A DNA stretch of 8,460 nucleotides from an uncultured beta proteobacterium. GTDB lineage: Bacteria > Pseudomonadota > Gammaproteobacteria > Burkholderiales > Burkholderiaceae. A model generated the notes under the pieces. That model did not search any database and was not told the DNA's origin. It saw only the letters and a program-made list of their open reading frames with translations. This document shows positions 1 to 6,806 of this stretch, one piece after another (position 1 is the first letter of the stretch; the number at the start of each line of letters is the position of its first letter). Made by a program: the position numbers and the translations under genes. Location: positions 1-8,460 of the forward strand of contig CAJARE010000338.1 of assembly GCA_903944255.1 (NCBI GenBank), in the 5' to 3' direction.

Positions 1-877
1 AAAGTCTGGTGAGATTCACTTACGCAACAAGGTAGTGAGCTCACCATCAAGCCATATTCCACCTAATCAAAGACGCGTCGGCATGGTTTTTCAGGACTTT
101 GCACTCTTTCCACATCTTAATGTTTTGGAAAATATTGCATTTGGTTTGCAGCATTTATCAAAGCAAGAGAGGGTAGTCCTGGCAAAGGAATGGCTAAAAA
201 GAGTTTCACTCGCAGACAAGGCTAGCGCCTATCCGCACGAACTCAGTGGTGGCCAACAACAACGTGTTGCTCTTGCAAGAGCAATGGCTCCTGAGCCTGA
301 TTTAATTTTGCTCGATGAGCCTTTTTCAAGTTTAGATATTGATTTACGAGAGCGTCTTGCAATTGAAATGCGAGAGATTTTAAAGGCCCACAACATTACT
401 GCCTTACTAGTGACCCATGATCAGCTAGAGGCCTTTGCAATTGCCGACAAAGTTGGAGTCATGGCCGATGGCAAAGTGATCCAATGGGATACGCCATACG
501 AGCTTTACCATAAACCCGTGAATCGCTATATCGCTGACTTTATTGGGCATGGTGTATTTGTAAAAGGCCTCATTCAAACTGGAAACAAGGTCCAAATTGA
601 ACTTGGCAATCTTGAGTTAGAAGAACAACATGATGGTAAGGCTGGGGAAGAAGTGAATGTTCTTCTTCGCGAAGATGATATTCAGCATGATGATGATAGC
701 CCTATCCAAGCCAAAGTACTTAGCAAAACATTTAGAGGCGCTGATTTTCTCTACACCCTCAAACTCAACTCTGGGGATGAGGTATTGGCATTAGTGCCAA
801 GCCATCATGACCATGCCATTGGAGAGATGATTGGAATCTGCCTAGCAGCTGACCATGTGGTGACTTTTAAGGAATAA
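1..877 (+). CDS. ABC transporter ATP-binding protein, FbpC-like (5' end cut by window)
   Basis: Nucleotide-binding subunit of an importer, acting at the cytoplasmic face of the inner membrane. The frame is open from base 2, so the GTG at 35 is not the real start. The first residues read SGEIHLRNKV, the stretch that normally follows Walker A, so Walker A lies upstream of the window. Visible in order: Q-loop (VFQDF, about nt 90), signature LSGGQQQR (about nt 243-266), Walker B LILLDEP (nt 302-322), D-loop SSLD, and H-loop VTHDQ (nt 410-424). A C-terminal regulatory/TOBE-like region follows DFIGHGVF. The order matches the ferric-iron FbpC/CysA/PotA class, and the GHGVF junction plus the short C-terminal domain favour FbpC (ferric iron). 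Another substrate, such as thiamine or a polyamine, is possible because permease and binding-protein genes are outside the window. It ends TAA, converging on the M20 peptidase gene 26 bp away. Family is certain; substrate is moderate. Confidence 0.93.
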   Translation, partial: KSGEIHLRNKVVSSPSSHIPPNQRRVGMVFQDFALFPHLNVLENIAFGLQHLSKQERVVLAKEWLKRVSLADKASAYPHELSGGQQQRVALARAMAPEPDLILLDEPFSSLDIDLRERLAIEMREILKAHNITALLVTHDQLEAFAIADKVGVMADGKVIQWDTPYELYHKPVNRYIADFIGHGVFVKGLIQTGNKVQIELGNLELEEQHDGKAGEEVNVLLREDDIQHDDDSPIQAKVLSKTFRGADFLYTLKLNSGDEVLALVPSHHDHAIGEMIGICLAADHVVTFKE

Positions 878-903
878 GCTTTTCAATCAATAAACCTAGG
901 GTA

Positions 904-2208
904 TTACTTTTTATCTGCTGCGTATTGCCTTGAAAATTGGTCGATTAACATACTCGTGATGAAGAGCCTGGGCTTAATCGAATCAATCAAAATATATTCT
1001 GCATTATCTGTATGACCGCCAAAGCCTTGTAAACCAAAGCTTTCAATCACTGCTCCACGACTTCGTACTTGCGCATAGGCAGCATCCGTTCCACCACCGG
1101 TTGGGGTCTCGAGTATATCTAATGGCCACTGGATTTTTTTAGCAATCGATTGAGCCATCTTAGCAACTGCTAGAGATTTATCTGTTGGCACTAAAGGAGG
1201 TCTACCGCGAATGAAATCCACTGTCACCGTAGTGTCTGGAATGAGATGATTCCGAATTCTTTCTCTTAACTTTTCTTCTACTAAATCAAAGTCACTCATT
1301 TTGTTTGCCCGAATATCGGCACTTGCTTTAGCCTCCGGGGGAATCATATTGCGCACGGTACCTGCTTGTGCAAGGGTCCAGTTAAATTTAACTCCGGGTG
1401 CAATATTAGTTAAATCACGGGTTTGTAGCACCTGATGTGCCATCTCATATAGAGCGTTACGTCCAAAGTCAGGATTAGCACCAGAATGGGAAGCCTTACC
1501 TCGCACTGTTAATTCTGCCCGAGCGATACTAGACGTAGCCAAGCGAACATAATCCGCTTTAGTTCCACTCGTTTCGCAAGAGATGACTAAATCATTTGCT
1601 TCGCCCAAGGCCATCATCGCCTCCTTAGAACCAGGCGAACCAATCTCCTCATCCGCGTTGATCAAAATGGTGAACTCACCAAATGAATTTATTCCTGCCG
1701 CTTTGATCATCTTCAGCGTATGCAAAATGACTGCTATGCCAGCGCGATTGTCCTGAATACCTAAGCCATAAGCCTTACCATCTGCTACTCTAAATGGCTG
1801 CTTCTGACTATCGCCTTTTTGATACACCGTATCCATATGAGCGATCATGGCAATTTTTGCTGTACCACTTCCCTTGATCTTCGCCAGAATCATCGCACCA
1901 GTTTTTGTATTACCACTACCCTGAACAACTTGATAAGGGATACCAAGTTTGTCCAATTTCTTACCAATAGCGGCTTGAATTTTTGCTAAACCCTCTAAAT
2001 CTCTGCTACCAGACTCAATCGCAACCAACTCCTCTAGAGTTTTCAATAACTCAGACTCCTCTTGCTTAGCTAAGGCAACGATCTGGCTAGCTTGAATTTG
2101 CTGTATGTCGGCAGCGATGGACTGTCTAGTCAGCATAATGCCCCCTAGAACCAAGCTAGATCCAATCAGGAATGAAATATAAAGGGATAAATGGCGAAAT
2201 AGTTTCAT
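904..2208 (-). CDS. M20 family metallopeptidase, glutamate carboxypeptidase (CPG2)-like
   Basis: Predicted zinc-dependent exopeptidase releasing a C-terminal acidic amino acid, as carboxypeptidase G2 does from folates. Its 434 aa fit the family. A basic start (K2, R5) and a hydrophobic stretch at about 7-26 form a signal peptide or anchor, so it likely acts in the periplasm. Di-zinc residues by family comparison: H124 and catalytic D126 (AHMDTV), bridging D153 (GIQDN), general base E187 with ligand E188 (ADEEIGS), E212, and H399 (GGHTDNAEY). H241 (GKASHSG) lies in the dimerisation domain. The blocks FNWTLAQAG and TGGGTDAAYA closely resemble CPG2. One difference is that the usual FEP around the fourth ligand is CETSG, so side-chain preference may differ. 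AGGGA four bases before the ATG supports the start. It is the last gene of the five-gene minus-strand operon, 29 bp after the RidA-like gene. Family is sure; exact substrate is unknown. Confidence 0.93.
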   Translation of the reverse strand: MKLFRHLSLYISFLIGSSLVLGGIMLTRQSIAADIQQIQASQIVALAKQEESELLKTLEELVAIESGSRDLEGLAKIQAAIGKKLDKLGIPYQVVQGSGNTKTGAMILAKIKGSGTAKIAMIAHMDTVYQKGDSQKQPFRVADGKAYGLGIQDNRAGIAVILHTLKMIKAAGINSFGEFTILINADEEIGSPGSKEAMMALGEANDLVISCETSGTKADYVRLATSSIARAELTVRGKASHSGANPDFGRNALYEMAHQVLQTRDLTNIAPGVKFNWTLAQAGTVRNMIPPEAKASADIRANKMSDFDLVEEKLRERIRNHLIPDTTVTVDFIRGRPPLVPTDKSLAVAKMAQSIAKKIQWPLDILETPTGGGTDAAYAQVRSRGAVIESFGLQGFGGHTDNAEYILIDSIKPRLFITSMLIDQFSRQYAADKK

Positions 2209-2237
2209 AGCGTCCCTATATCAATGCCAATTGAGAC

Positions 2238-3008
2238 TCAAATAAAAATTTGCTTTACCGAACCCCGAAGATCCATCTCAAAATCAAGACCTGCAACTGG
2301 TGGTCTTGCAAAATACCAATTGATGCCACAACGCATACGCTTTTGCTTAGCAAAGACCTCTTCTACTAAGGCACCTATATTGTGGACTGAGTATGCTTGT
2401 GCGCTTGTCACATCATCCCAATGAAAACCAAGACTTGCTAAACGCTGTTGCATTTCATTTGCTACAAATTCCATTTTTAATTTCAGCCCTGCATCTGAGG
2501 TATCGCCATAGGCAATAATTCTCTCGCGATATGGTTCGGGACCTGATCTTGCATCTCCTCCACCGGATATAACAAAACTAGGAAGAGAGTCTATATTTGC
2601 GGGAACGGTATAAGTGAAAGAATACATTTCAACCTCTGTCGGCCCAAAATATTCAGGACAAACATTGGTACGTGCAACGGGATTAATGAATGAGGCGCCT
2701 TGAGATTCAGCCTGATATATTCCCCAACCCTCAAGAGTGCTGACATACTTTTTATTAAAAGTAATAAACCCTTGGTCATCAAATTGCATTGGGGAGCGGA
2801 GTTCACAGTGCGCAAAAGCCGTTAGTGGACGACCAATCTTATTCAAGTGTTTTTCAATGTAATGAAAAGCATCTCCAATCGGGAGTAAGGATTTAAACCT
2901 CACTTGCTCTAATTGAAATCCAGGCTCGGCAGCTACACCGCCAGAATATTGAAACACACTGGGAATATAGCGATAGCCGCCTTCTTTAAATACAGCAGTA
3001 GGATACAT
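2238..3008 (-). CDS. Tandem RidA-like domain protein, possible CnbZ-type 2-aminomuconate deaminase
   Basis: A 256-aa soluble protein without signal peptide. By eye it is two RidA (YjgF)-like domains in tandem. Domain 1 (about 15-135) shows FQYSGG, a helix with IEKHLNKIG, FITFNKKY and then NPVARTNV, where R113 falls at the RidA substrate-binding arginine. Domain 2 (about 143-250) shows SFVISGGG, GDTSDAGLK, a helix to LASLGFHW, AQAYSVHN and RPPVAGLDFEMD. There the arginine position seems to hold glycine (G228). RidA proteins hydrolyse reactive imines and enamines. The overall look recalls CnbZ, the 2-amino-5-chloromuconate/2-aminomuconate deaminase of chloronitrobenzene degraders, but I recall that family only from memory. 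The start lies 12 bases after the stop of the Bug gene, in the same frame, with no good Shine-Dalgarno, so translation is probably coupled. RidA relationship is fairly sure; reaction is inferred. Confidence 0.82.
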   Translation of the reverse strand: MYPTAVFKEGGYRYIPSVFQYSGGVAAEPGFQLEQVRFKSLLPIGDAFHYIEKHLNKIGRPLTAFAHCELRSPMQFDDQGFITFNKKYVSTLEGWGIYQAESQGASFINPVARTNVCPEYFGPTEVEMYSFTYTVPANIDSLPSFVISGGGDARSGPEPYRERIIAYGDTSDAGLKLKMEFVANEMQQRLASLGFHWDDVTSAQAYSVHNIGALVEEVFAKQKRMRCGINWYFARPPVAGLDFEMDLRGSVKQIFI

Positions 3009-3020
3009 AAATATCGCCGG

Positions 3021-4004
3021 TCAATCAGGCTGCATATTGGCAGACTTCACAATACGCTCGTACTTCAGTATTTCAGATTGAATGTGTTCTTGGAACTTGG
3101 CAGGAGTGCCTCCAATAATTTCAATGCCCCTATCACCCAAGTTCTTTTTCACTGCTGGATCCTGTAATGCTCTATTAATTACTTGGTTCATTCTATCCAC
3201 AGCATCTTTAGTCATGCTGCTTGGAGCAATAATGCCGTACCAAGAGTCGGTCTCAAAGGTAGGAAATCCTTGCTCTGCAATGGTAGGGATTTCAGGAGCT
3301 AATGGTGCTCGAGTTAAATAGGTGGTCCCGATTGCCTTAATTTTTCCAGACTTAATATAAGGTAAGAAATCAGGCAGATTACCGAACATAAAATCGACAT
3401 TTCCAGCAAGAAGATCTGTTAAAGCCGGTCCTTGACCACGATAAGGAATATGGACAGCAAAAATGCCCGCCATTGATTTCAGCATTTCTCCTGCAAAATG
3501 CGCAGTCGTTCCATTACCAAAAGAGGCATAAGAAAGTTTTCCTGGATTCTTCTTGGCGTATTCAATGAGCTCTTTTAAGTTATTGACAGGTAATGAAGCT
3601 TTCACTGCTAACACGTTCGCTGTTCTGGCCATTAAAACAACTGGCTGAAGATCTTTGCTGGCGTTATAGGGCAAATTTTTAATTAGGGATTGATTTACAG
3701 TAAAGCTATTGGCAACGGCACCCACCGTCAAATTATCTGTTGCCTTAGCAGTGGCATCAACACCAATGACAGTTCCTGCGCCTGGCTTGTTATCAACGAT
3801 GACTGGCGAGCCTAAGGACTTAGATAGATCTGGTGTCAATGTTCGCACTACAGAGTCTAAAGTACTTGCTCCCCCTGGAAAGGGCACAATAACGCGAACC
3901 GTTTGACCATTGGGCCAGTTGGCCTGTGCCAGGACATTAAAAGAAATTGCTGAAAATAACACTGCAGCAATATGAGTAACAATAGTTCGCCCAATCGTTG
4001 ACAT
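3021..4004 (-). CDS. Bug family tripartite tricarboxylate transporter substrate-binding protein (TctC-like)
   Basis: Periplasmic receptor of the TTT/Bug class, which binds carboxylates, acidic amino acids or aromatic acids. The signal peptide is clear: basic start, hydrophobic core at about 12-24, and VLA/Q cleavage near residue 26. Mature-domain hallmarks follow: VRVIVPFPGGASTLD (36-50), DNKPGAGTVIG (71-81), the SYASFGNGTTAH region (158-169), HIPYRGQGPALTDLLAGNVD (185-204), and the late block WYGIIAP (255-261). Full length (327 aa) is normal. The usual aspartate of the binding loop is probably D50. AGGG six bases before the ATG supports the start. It sits third in the operon, 73 bp after the RraA-like gene. 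No TctA or TctB membrane gene is in view, so it is an orphan, which is common in Burkholderiales. The ligand cannot be read from sequence; the neighbours suggest a dicarboxylate or amino-dicarboxylate. Confidence 0.96.
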   Translation of the reverse strand: MSTIGRTIVTHIAAVLFSAISFNVLAQANWPNGQTVRVIVPFPGGASTLDSVVRTLTPDLSKSLGSPVIVDNKPGAGTVIGVDATAKATDNLTVGAVANSFTVNQSLIKNLPYNASKDLQPVVLMARTANVLAVKASLPVNNLKELIEYAKKNPGKLSYASFGNGTTAHFAGEMLKSMAGIFAVHIPYRGQGPALTDLLAGNVDFMFGNLPDFLPYIKSGKIKAIGTTYLTRAPLAPEIPTIAEQGFPTFETDSWYGIIAPSSMTKDAVDRMNQVINRALQDPAVKKNLGDRGIEIIGGTPAKFQEHIQSEILKYERIVKSANMQPD

Positions 4005-4077
4005 AAGAAGCCCTATTAAATAATGTTGCGAAAATAAAACTTATTCGAAATAATTAGTCAAAAATACTCTCTAAATC

Positions 4078-4758
4078 TTAAACATGGCCATACTTTTTTA
4101 AAGCATCAGCAAGACTTAAGCCATTCGCAATATCAATACGAATATTCTTTTCGATTGCTGTTAAACGCTCGGATTCAATTAATACAGTCTCGACATGCTC
4201 TACTGGAATAACAATAGCACCATCGTCATCGCACAGAATAAAATCACCTGGTCTGACAATCACATTACCGCCATCATGGCCTCGCAGATACACTGGCACC
4301 TGAGAAGCCGTCACTTTCCAGCGACCAATTGATTGCACTGGGGTGCGATAACAAGCAAATACAGGAAACTGATGCTCCCCAATCCACCTGACATCTCGTA
4401 TACCGCCATCGAGCAATGCCCCAACAGAACCGCGCTCTTTCATGCCCAGGGCTATTAATTCACCGAAGTAGCAAATGCCATTGCCATCACCACTCCAGAC
4501 GCTAATCTCCCCAGAAGAGATGCCCTGACAAGCAGTCATCTTATCGGCATCACCACCCTGTGGATAAGGCGTCATTTGCCCACGAATCGTATATGCCCAG
4601 CCAGCCATTCTTTTGGTGGTATCGGGATAAGGAGCGAATTCAGATGAAAGACCCTGCTGCAGAAGATTCATATTATCTAAAACATCTGCCACATTAGAGC
4701 TGTCTACCTCTAAATATCGAAGGCGAATTTCTTCTTTTTTAGCTGCTGTAAAAGTCAT
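4078..4758 (-). CDS. RraA / 4-hydroxy-4-methyl-2-oxoglutarate aldolase family protein
   Basis: Cytosolic 226-aa member of the RraA-like fold. Enzymatic members are class II aldolases that cleave 4-hydroxy-4-methyl-2-oxoglutarate or 4-carboxy-4-hydroxy-2-oxoadipate to pyruvate and also decarboxylate oxaloacetate. The pyruvate/metal site is present: GE at 99-100, and the GGIRD block (118-122), in which R121 binds the carboxylate and D122 the divalent metal in characterised relatives. PGDFILCDDDGAIVIP (170-185) is the conserved distal block. The true RNase E inhibitor RraA is shorter (about 160 aa) and lacks the long N-terminal helix and the extra C-terminal helix seen here (about 187-226), so the enzymatic role is favoured. 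The start has AGGT six bases upstream. The gene begins 20 bp after the AspDH-like gene ends. The substrate is inferred only from the neighbours: oxaloacetate or a 4-hydroxy-2-oxo dicarboxylate. Confidence 0.9.
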   Translation of the reverse strand: MTFTAAKKEEIRLRYLEVDSSNVADVLDNMNLLQQGLSSEFAPYPDTTKRMAGWAYTIRGQMTPYPQGGDADKMTACQGISSGEISVWSGDGNGICYFGELIALGMKERGSVGALLDGGIRDVRWIGEHQFPVFACYRTPVQSIGRWKVTASQVPVYLRGHDGGNVIVRPGDFILCDDDGAIVIPVEHVETVLIESERLTAIEKNIRIDIANGLSLADALKKYGHV

Positions 4759-4778
4759 TGATTTACCTATACTCTCTT

Positions 4779-5600
4779 TTAGGTTCCAACTTGAAATGTA
4801 GCCATCATCTTGCGCAACATAGCAACGACACTTTGCGCAACAATACGACCTGTTTTTGGATTTTCTGAAGGAATATTTTCCATCTTCATGGAGAATTTGG
4901 CAGAGTCCGACTCTACGGTGATCGTATGTGTATTTCTGACAACGGTTGGATCAGCCCAAATTTCCAAATGGGTTTTTTCAGGGCCAACGCCTGCTAATGC
5001 AAGCGCTACAACCACATTCAGATTTGCAGGAAAACCTTTAGCCGCCTCTCTTGCATTGCCTGAAAATACTTTTAGTGGCTCAGTTAAGCCTTCTACTGAA
5101 ATATTATTCTCTATTAAATGTGGCGCGCCTTTTAATCCTAATGGTGGTTTATTGGTCACCATCTTGACTGAAAATATTTCACCTTCTGCAGCAGCAACCA
5201 TAGCGTCTAGACCTATCAATGCCCCTGTCGGAACCATGATGGTTCCACCGGTTGTTTTGGCAAGCTCAATTAATTCAGGCTTAAATAAAATAGCGCCTAC
5301 TGATAAAACAATCGCTTTTTTCTTGGCACGTAAAAATGGTGCAATGATGTCGCCCAATAATTCAGCAGGGGCGCACTCAACAACAACATCTGCCTCTGGT
5401 TCTAATTCAGTAATTGGAAGAAGCTTCACAGGATATGCCAAGGTTTTTACAAAATCAGTTGCTTTTTCTTGGTTTTTAGCCGAAACGGCGGTCAACACCA
5501 CCCCGGGAATATCACCGTTAGTCAAGCGGGTTGCCAAAGATTTGCCAATAGCACCCAAGCCGGCGATGGCAACACGAAGAGGCTTAGTTGTAGTTTGCAT
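4779..5600 (-). CDS. L-aspartate dehydrogenase family protein (AspDH/NadX-like)
   Basis: Predicted NAD(P)-dependent amino-dicarboxylate dehydrogenase; the family oxidises L-aspartate to iminosuccinate, which becomes oxaloacetate plus ammonia. The 273-aa protein has an N-terminal Rossmann fold with GLGAIG (14-19), VECAPAE (74-80), and a catalytic half with VPTGALIGLDA (123-133), TNKPPLGLKGAP (149-160), SGNAREAAKGFPANLNV (180-196) and the NTH (223-225) that carries the family's active-site histidine. Length fits bacterial AspDH (about 240-270). In some bacteria this enzyme feeds NAD synthesis (NadX), but no nadA or nadC lies nearby and the partners look catabolic. It is the first gene of the operon; a candidate promoter lies at 5642-5671. 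There is no convincing Shine-Dalgarno before the ATG, yet the glycine-rich loop sits at the usual distance from this start. True substrate could be a related amino acid. Confidence 0.92.
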   Translation of the reverse strand: MQTTTKPLRVAIAGLGAIGKSLATRLTNGDIPGVVLTAVSAKNQEKATDFVKTLAYPVKLLPITELEPEADVVVECAPAELLGDIIAPFLRAKKKAIVLSVGAILFKPELIELAKTTGGTIMVPTGALIGLDAMVAAAEGEIFSVKMVTNKPPLGLKGAPHLIENNISVEGLTEPLKVFSGNAREAAKGFPANLNVVVALALAGVGPEKTHLEIWADPTVVRNTHTITVESDSAKFSMKMENIPSENPKTGRIVAQSVVAMLRKMMATFQVGT

Positions 5601-5641
5601 AGGTGTTTAGTAATAAGCTTAAATGGGGTAATAACGAATAC

Positions 5642-5671
5642 ATAATATATAAAAATAACATGCAAGACCAA
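5642..5671 (-). promoter_or_regulatory. Candidate sigma-70 promoter of the minus-strand operon
   Basis: Reading the minus strand, TTGGTC (5671-5666) and TATTAT (5647-5642) are separated by 18 bases of very AT-rich DNA. The -10 matches consensus at five of six bases, the -35 at only three. It would start transcription near 5635 and give a leader of about 35 bases before the first operon gene. This is by-eye pattern matching; AT-rich DNA yields such matches easily. Confidence 0.35.
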
Positions 5672-5720
5672 ACTGTCTCAAGAAACAATGGGCTTTACAC
5701 CTGATTTAAGCTTAAAGCTG

Positions 5721-5742
5721 TCAAATCTATGCCCAGATTTGA
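5721..5742. repeat. Perfect inverted repeat, candidate operator
   Basis: TCAAATCT (5721-5728) and AGATTTGA (5735-5742) are perfect reverse complements around the 6-base centre ATGCCC. The dyad is about 80-110 bp upstream of the candidate operon start site and in a non-coding region, a position used by LysR-type activators. No T-run follows, so it is not a standard terminator. No regulator gene is in the window to pair it with. Confidence 0.45.
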
Positions 5743-5915
5743 ACTAAAATCATGCAAGCAAAAAACAATGCATTTATTATTAGCCTATCCTTTGAGAACT
5801 AATAAATCCTATTAATCTCGACAAGCAATATCAGAAGGTTTGGTTTATTGGTTTTTTAGTCAACTCATACTGAATCGGTAACCTCATCTTTCCTGACGAA
5901 AAAAGTATTTAATTC

Positions 5916-6704
5916 ATGATCTTAACTTTTATTAACCCATCGGAACTGACTCTTTTACTTATTCTGCTATTGATTCACGTCGCATCTAGTTTGGTAATTT
6001 TATTTATTGTCCAGAAATATTGCAGCTGGTTAAATCTGAGAGACGGCGGAATCTTCGGTACTATTTTTGGCAATACGATGCCTACCTTAGTAGGAGTTAT
6101 TTTTGCCTTTGTTACGATTGCTGCATGGCAAAACCATAATAGCGTTGGAGATACCGTCTCTAAAGAGGCCCATACACTTTTTAATCTATACCAAATCTTA
6201 GATGCATACCCTAAAGATTTAAAGATCGACGGACAAAAACAATTGATTGCTTATACCCAAGAGGTTATTAATCAAGAGTGGCCAAAATTAAATGATCAAC
6301 AATTTAATTTAGATACATCTAAACAACTAGATCAAATTAATTTTTTATTTGTTAACCATAAGCCCAGTAGCTTTGGGGAGCTCGCAATGCACAATGAGGG
6401 TTTGCGCTTGCTATCCACATATAGAGACTTACGTCGAAATCGGATTGAAAGCGCCAAATCATTTATTGCAAAACCATTGTGGGGAGCGCTAATTCTTTCT
6501 GCATATCTCTTGCTTATTTATTCAGCTTTCTTTAAAACCCGCAATATCCGCGTTCATTCAATCATGATGGCACTCGTGGGAGGCTCTTTAGGAGTCATGT
6601 TCTTTCTATTGACAATCTACGACAACCCATTCAGAGGCCCTAGTGCAATCGAACCCATCCCCTTTCAGAGGATTCTTCATTCCATATCCATACTTCAGAA
6701 GTAA
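5916..6704 (+). CDS. DUF4239-type membrane protein
   Basis: A 262-aa integral inner-membrane protein of unknown function. Hydrophobic segments lie at about 11-33, 52-71, 187-206 and 214-234, two at each end, with a central soluble part (about 72-185) rich in helix-forming and charged residues. The DUF4239 pattern is visible: TLVGVIFAFVTIAAW in TM2, EA at 84-85 followed by LFNLYQILDAYP, and near the C-terminus a glycine-rich TM4 ending in NPFRG before IEPIPF. Some DUF4239 proteins are described as bestrophin-like, suggesting a channel, but that is not established. No other ATG fits better, although there is no clear Shine-Dalgarno before this one. It is not obviously linked to the divergent operon. 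Family assignment is by motif pattern and topology only. Confidence 0.8.
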   Translation: MILTFINPSELTLLLILLLIHVASSLVILFIVQKYCSWLNLRDGGIFGTIFGNTMPTLVGVIFAFVTIAAWQNHNSVGDTVSKEAHTLFNLYQILDAYPKDLKIDGQKQLIAYTQEVINQEWPKLNDQQFNLDTSKQLDQINFLFVNHKPSSFGELAMHNEGLRLLSTYRDLRRNRIESAKSFIAKPLWGALILSAYLLLIYSAFFKTRNIRVHSIMMALVGGSLGVMFFLLTIYDNPFRGPSAIEPIPFQRILHSISILQK

Positions 6705-6770
6705 TGATCTGCATCGCTTTTTAAATCAAGCTGTCAGGGTCTTAAATGAATATTCATAACAGCCTAGCTA

Positions 6771-6806
6771 AAGCCTACTTTCATGTCCAAGTAGTAATAA
6801 AGGCTT
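6771..6806. repeat. Nested hairpin in the 6705-6862 gap
   Basis: CTACTT (6775-6780) pairs with AAGTAG (6789-6794) around an 8-base loop, and AAGC (6771-6774) can pair with GCTT (6803-6806) outside it with an 8-base bulge. It lies 66 bp after the DUF4239 stop and 57 bp before the next start. No T-tract follows directly, so it could be a weak terminator, an mRNA leader structure or a protein site. The same gap also holds the 12-bp palindrome ATGAATATTCAT (6746-6757), flanked by GCTGT (6730-6734) and ACAGC (6759-6763). Confidence 0.4.

Larger units (their letters stand above)
5601..5915. other. Divergent intergenic region with dyads and short repeats
   Basis: This 315-bp gap separates the minus-strand catabolic operon from the plus-strand DUF4239 gene. 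Besides the candidate promoter and the dyad at 5721-5742 it holds the palindrome TTTAAGCTTAAA (5705-5716), a shorter related site TAAGCTTAAA (5614-5623), two copies of CATGCAAG (5659-5666 and 5751-5758), and the palindrome AATGCATT (5767-5774). I see no convincing promoter or Shine-Dalgarno for the DUF4239 gene in its last 150 bases, no tRNA-like structure, and no supported small ORF. Confidence 0.6.

Noticed and set aside
878..903. Possible terminator between the ABC ATPase and the M20 gene
   Set aside because: The only stem is about six base pairs with a two-base bulge around a three-base loop, beginning near 890; it is too weak to call, though a short T-run follows on the plus strand.
2591..3321. 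Several short ORFs on both strands inside the RidA-like and Bug genes
   Set aside because: All overlap strongly supported coding sequence in other frames and show no family motifs or start signals.
4078..4758. RNase E inhibitor RraA role for the RraA-like protein
   Set aside because: The protein is longer than true RraA, keeps the aldolase metal and pyruvate residues, and sits in a catabolic operon.
4810..5610. Long plus-strand ORF opposite the AspDH-like gene (266 codons)
   Set aside because: It is antisense to a clearly conserved enzyme, its translation shows no domain pattern, and it has no ribosome-binding site; it is a shadow of the opposite frame.
5660..5704. Fourteen-codon plus-strand ORF in the divergent intergenic region, possible leader peptide
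   Set aside because: No Shine-Dalgarno, no following attenuator with a T-run, and no run of regulatory codons.
5792..5870. Promoter-like TTGAGA and TTGGTT boxes before the DUF4239 gene
   Set aside because: Neither has a -10 at 16-18 bases; spacing is 12 or 19 and the -10 matches are poor.
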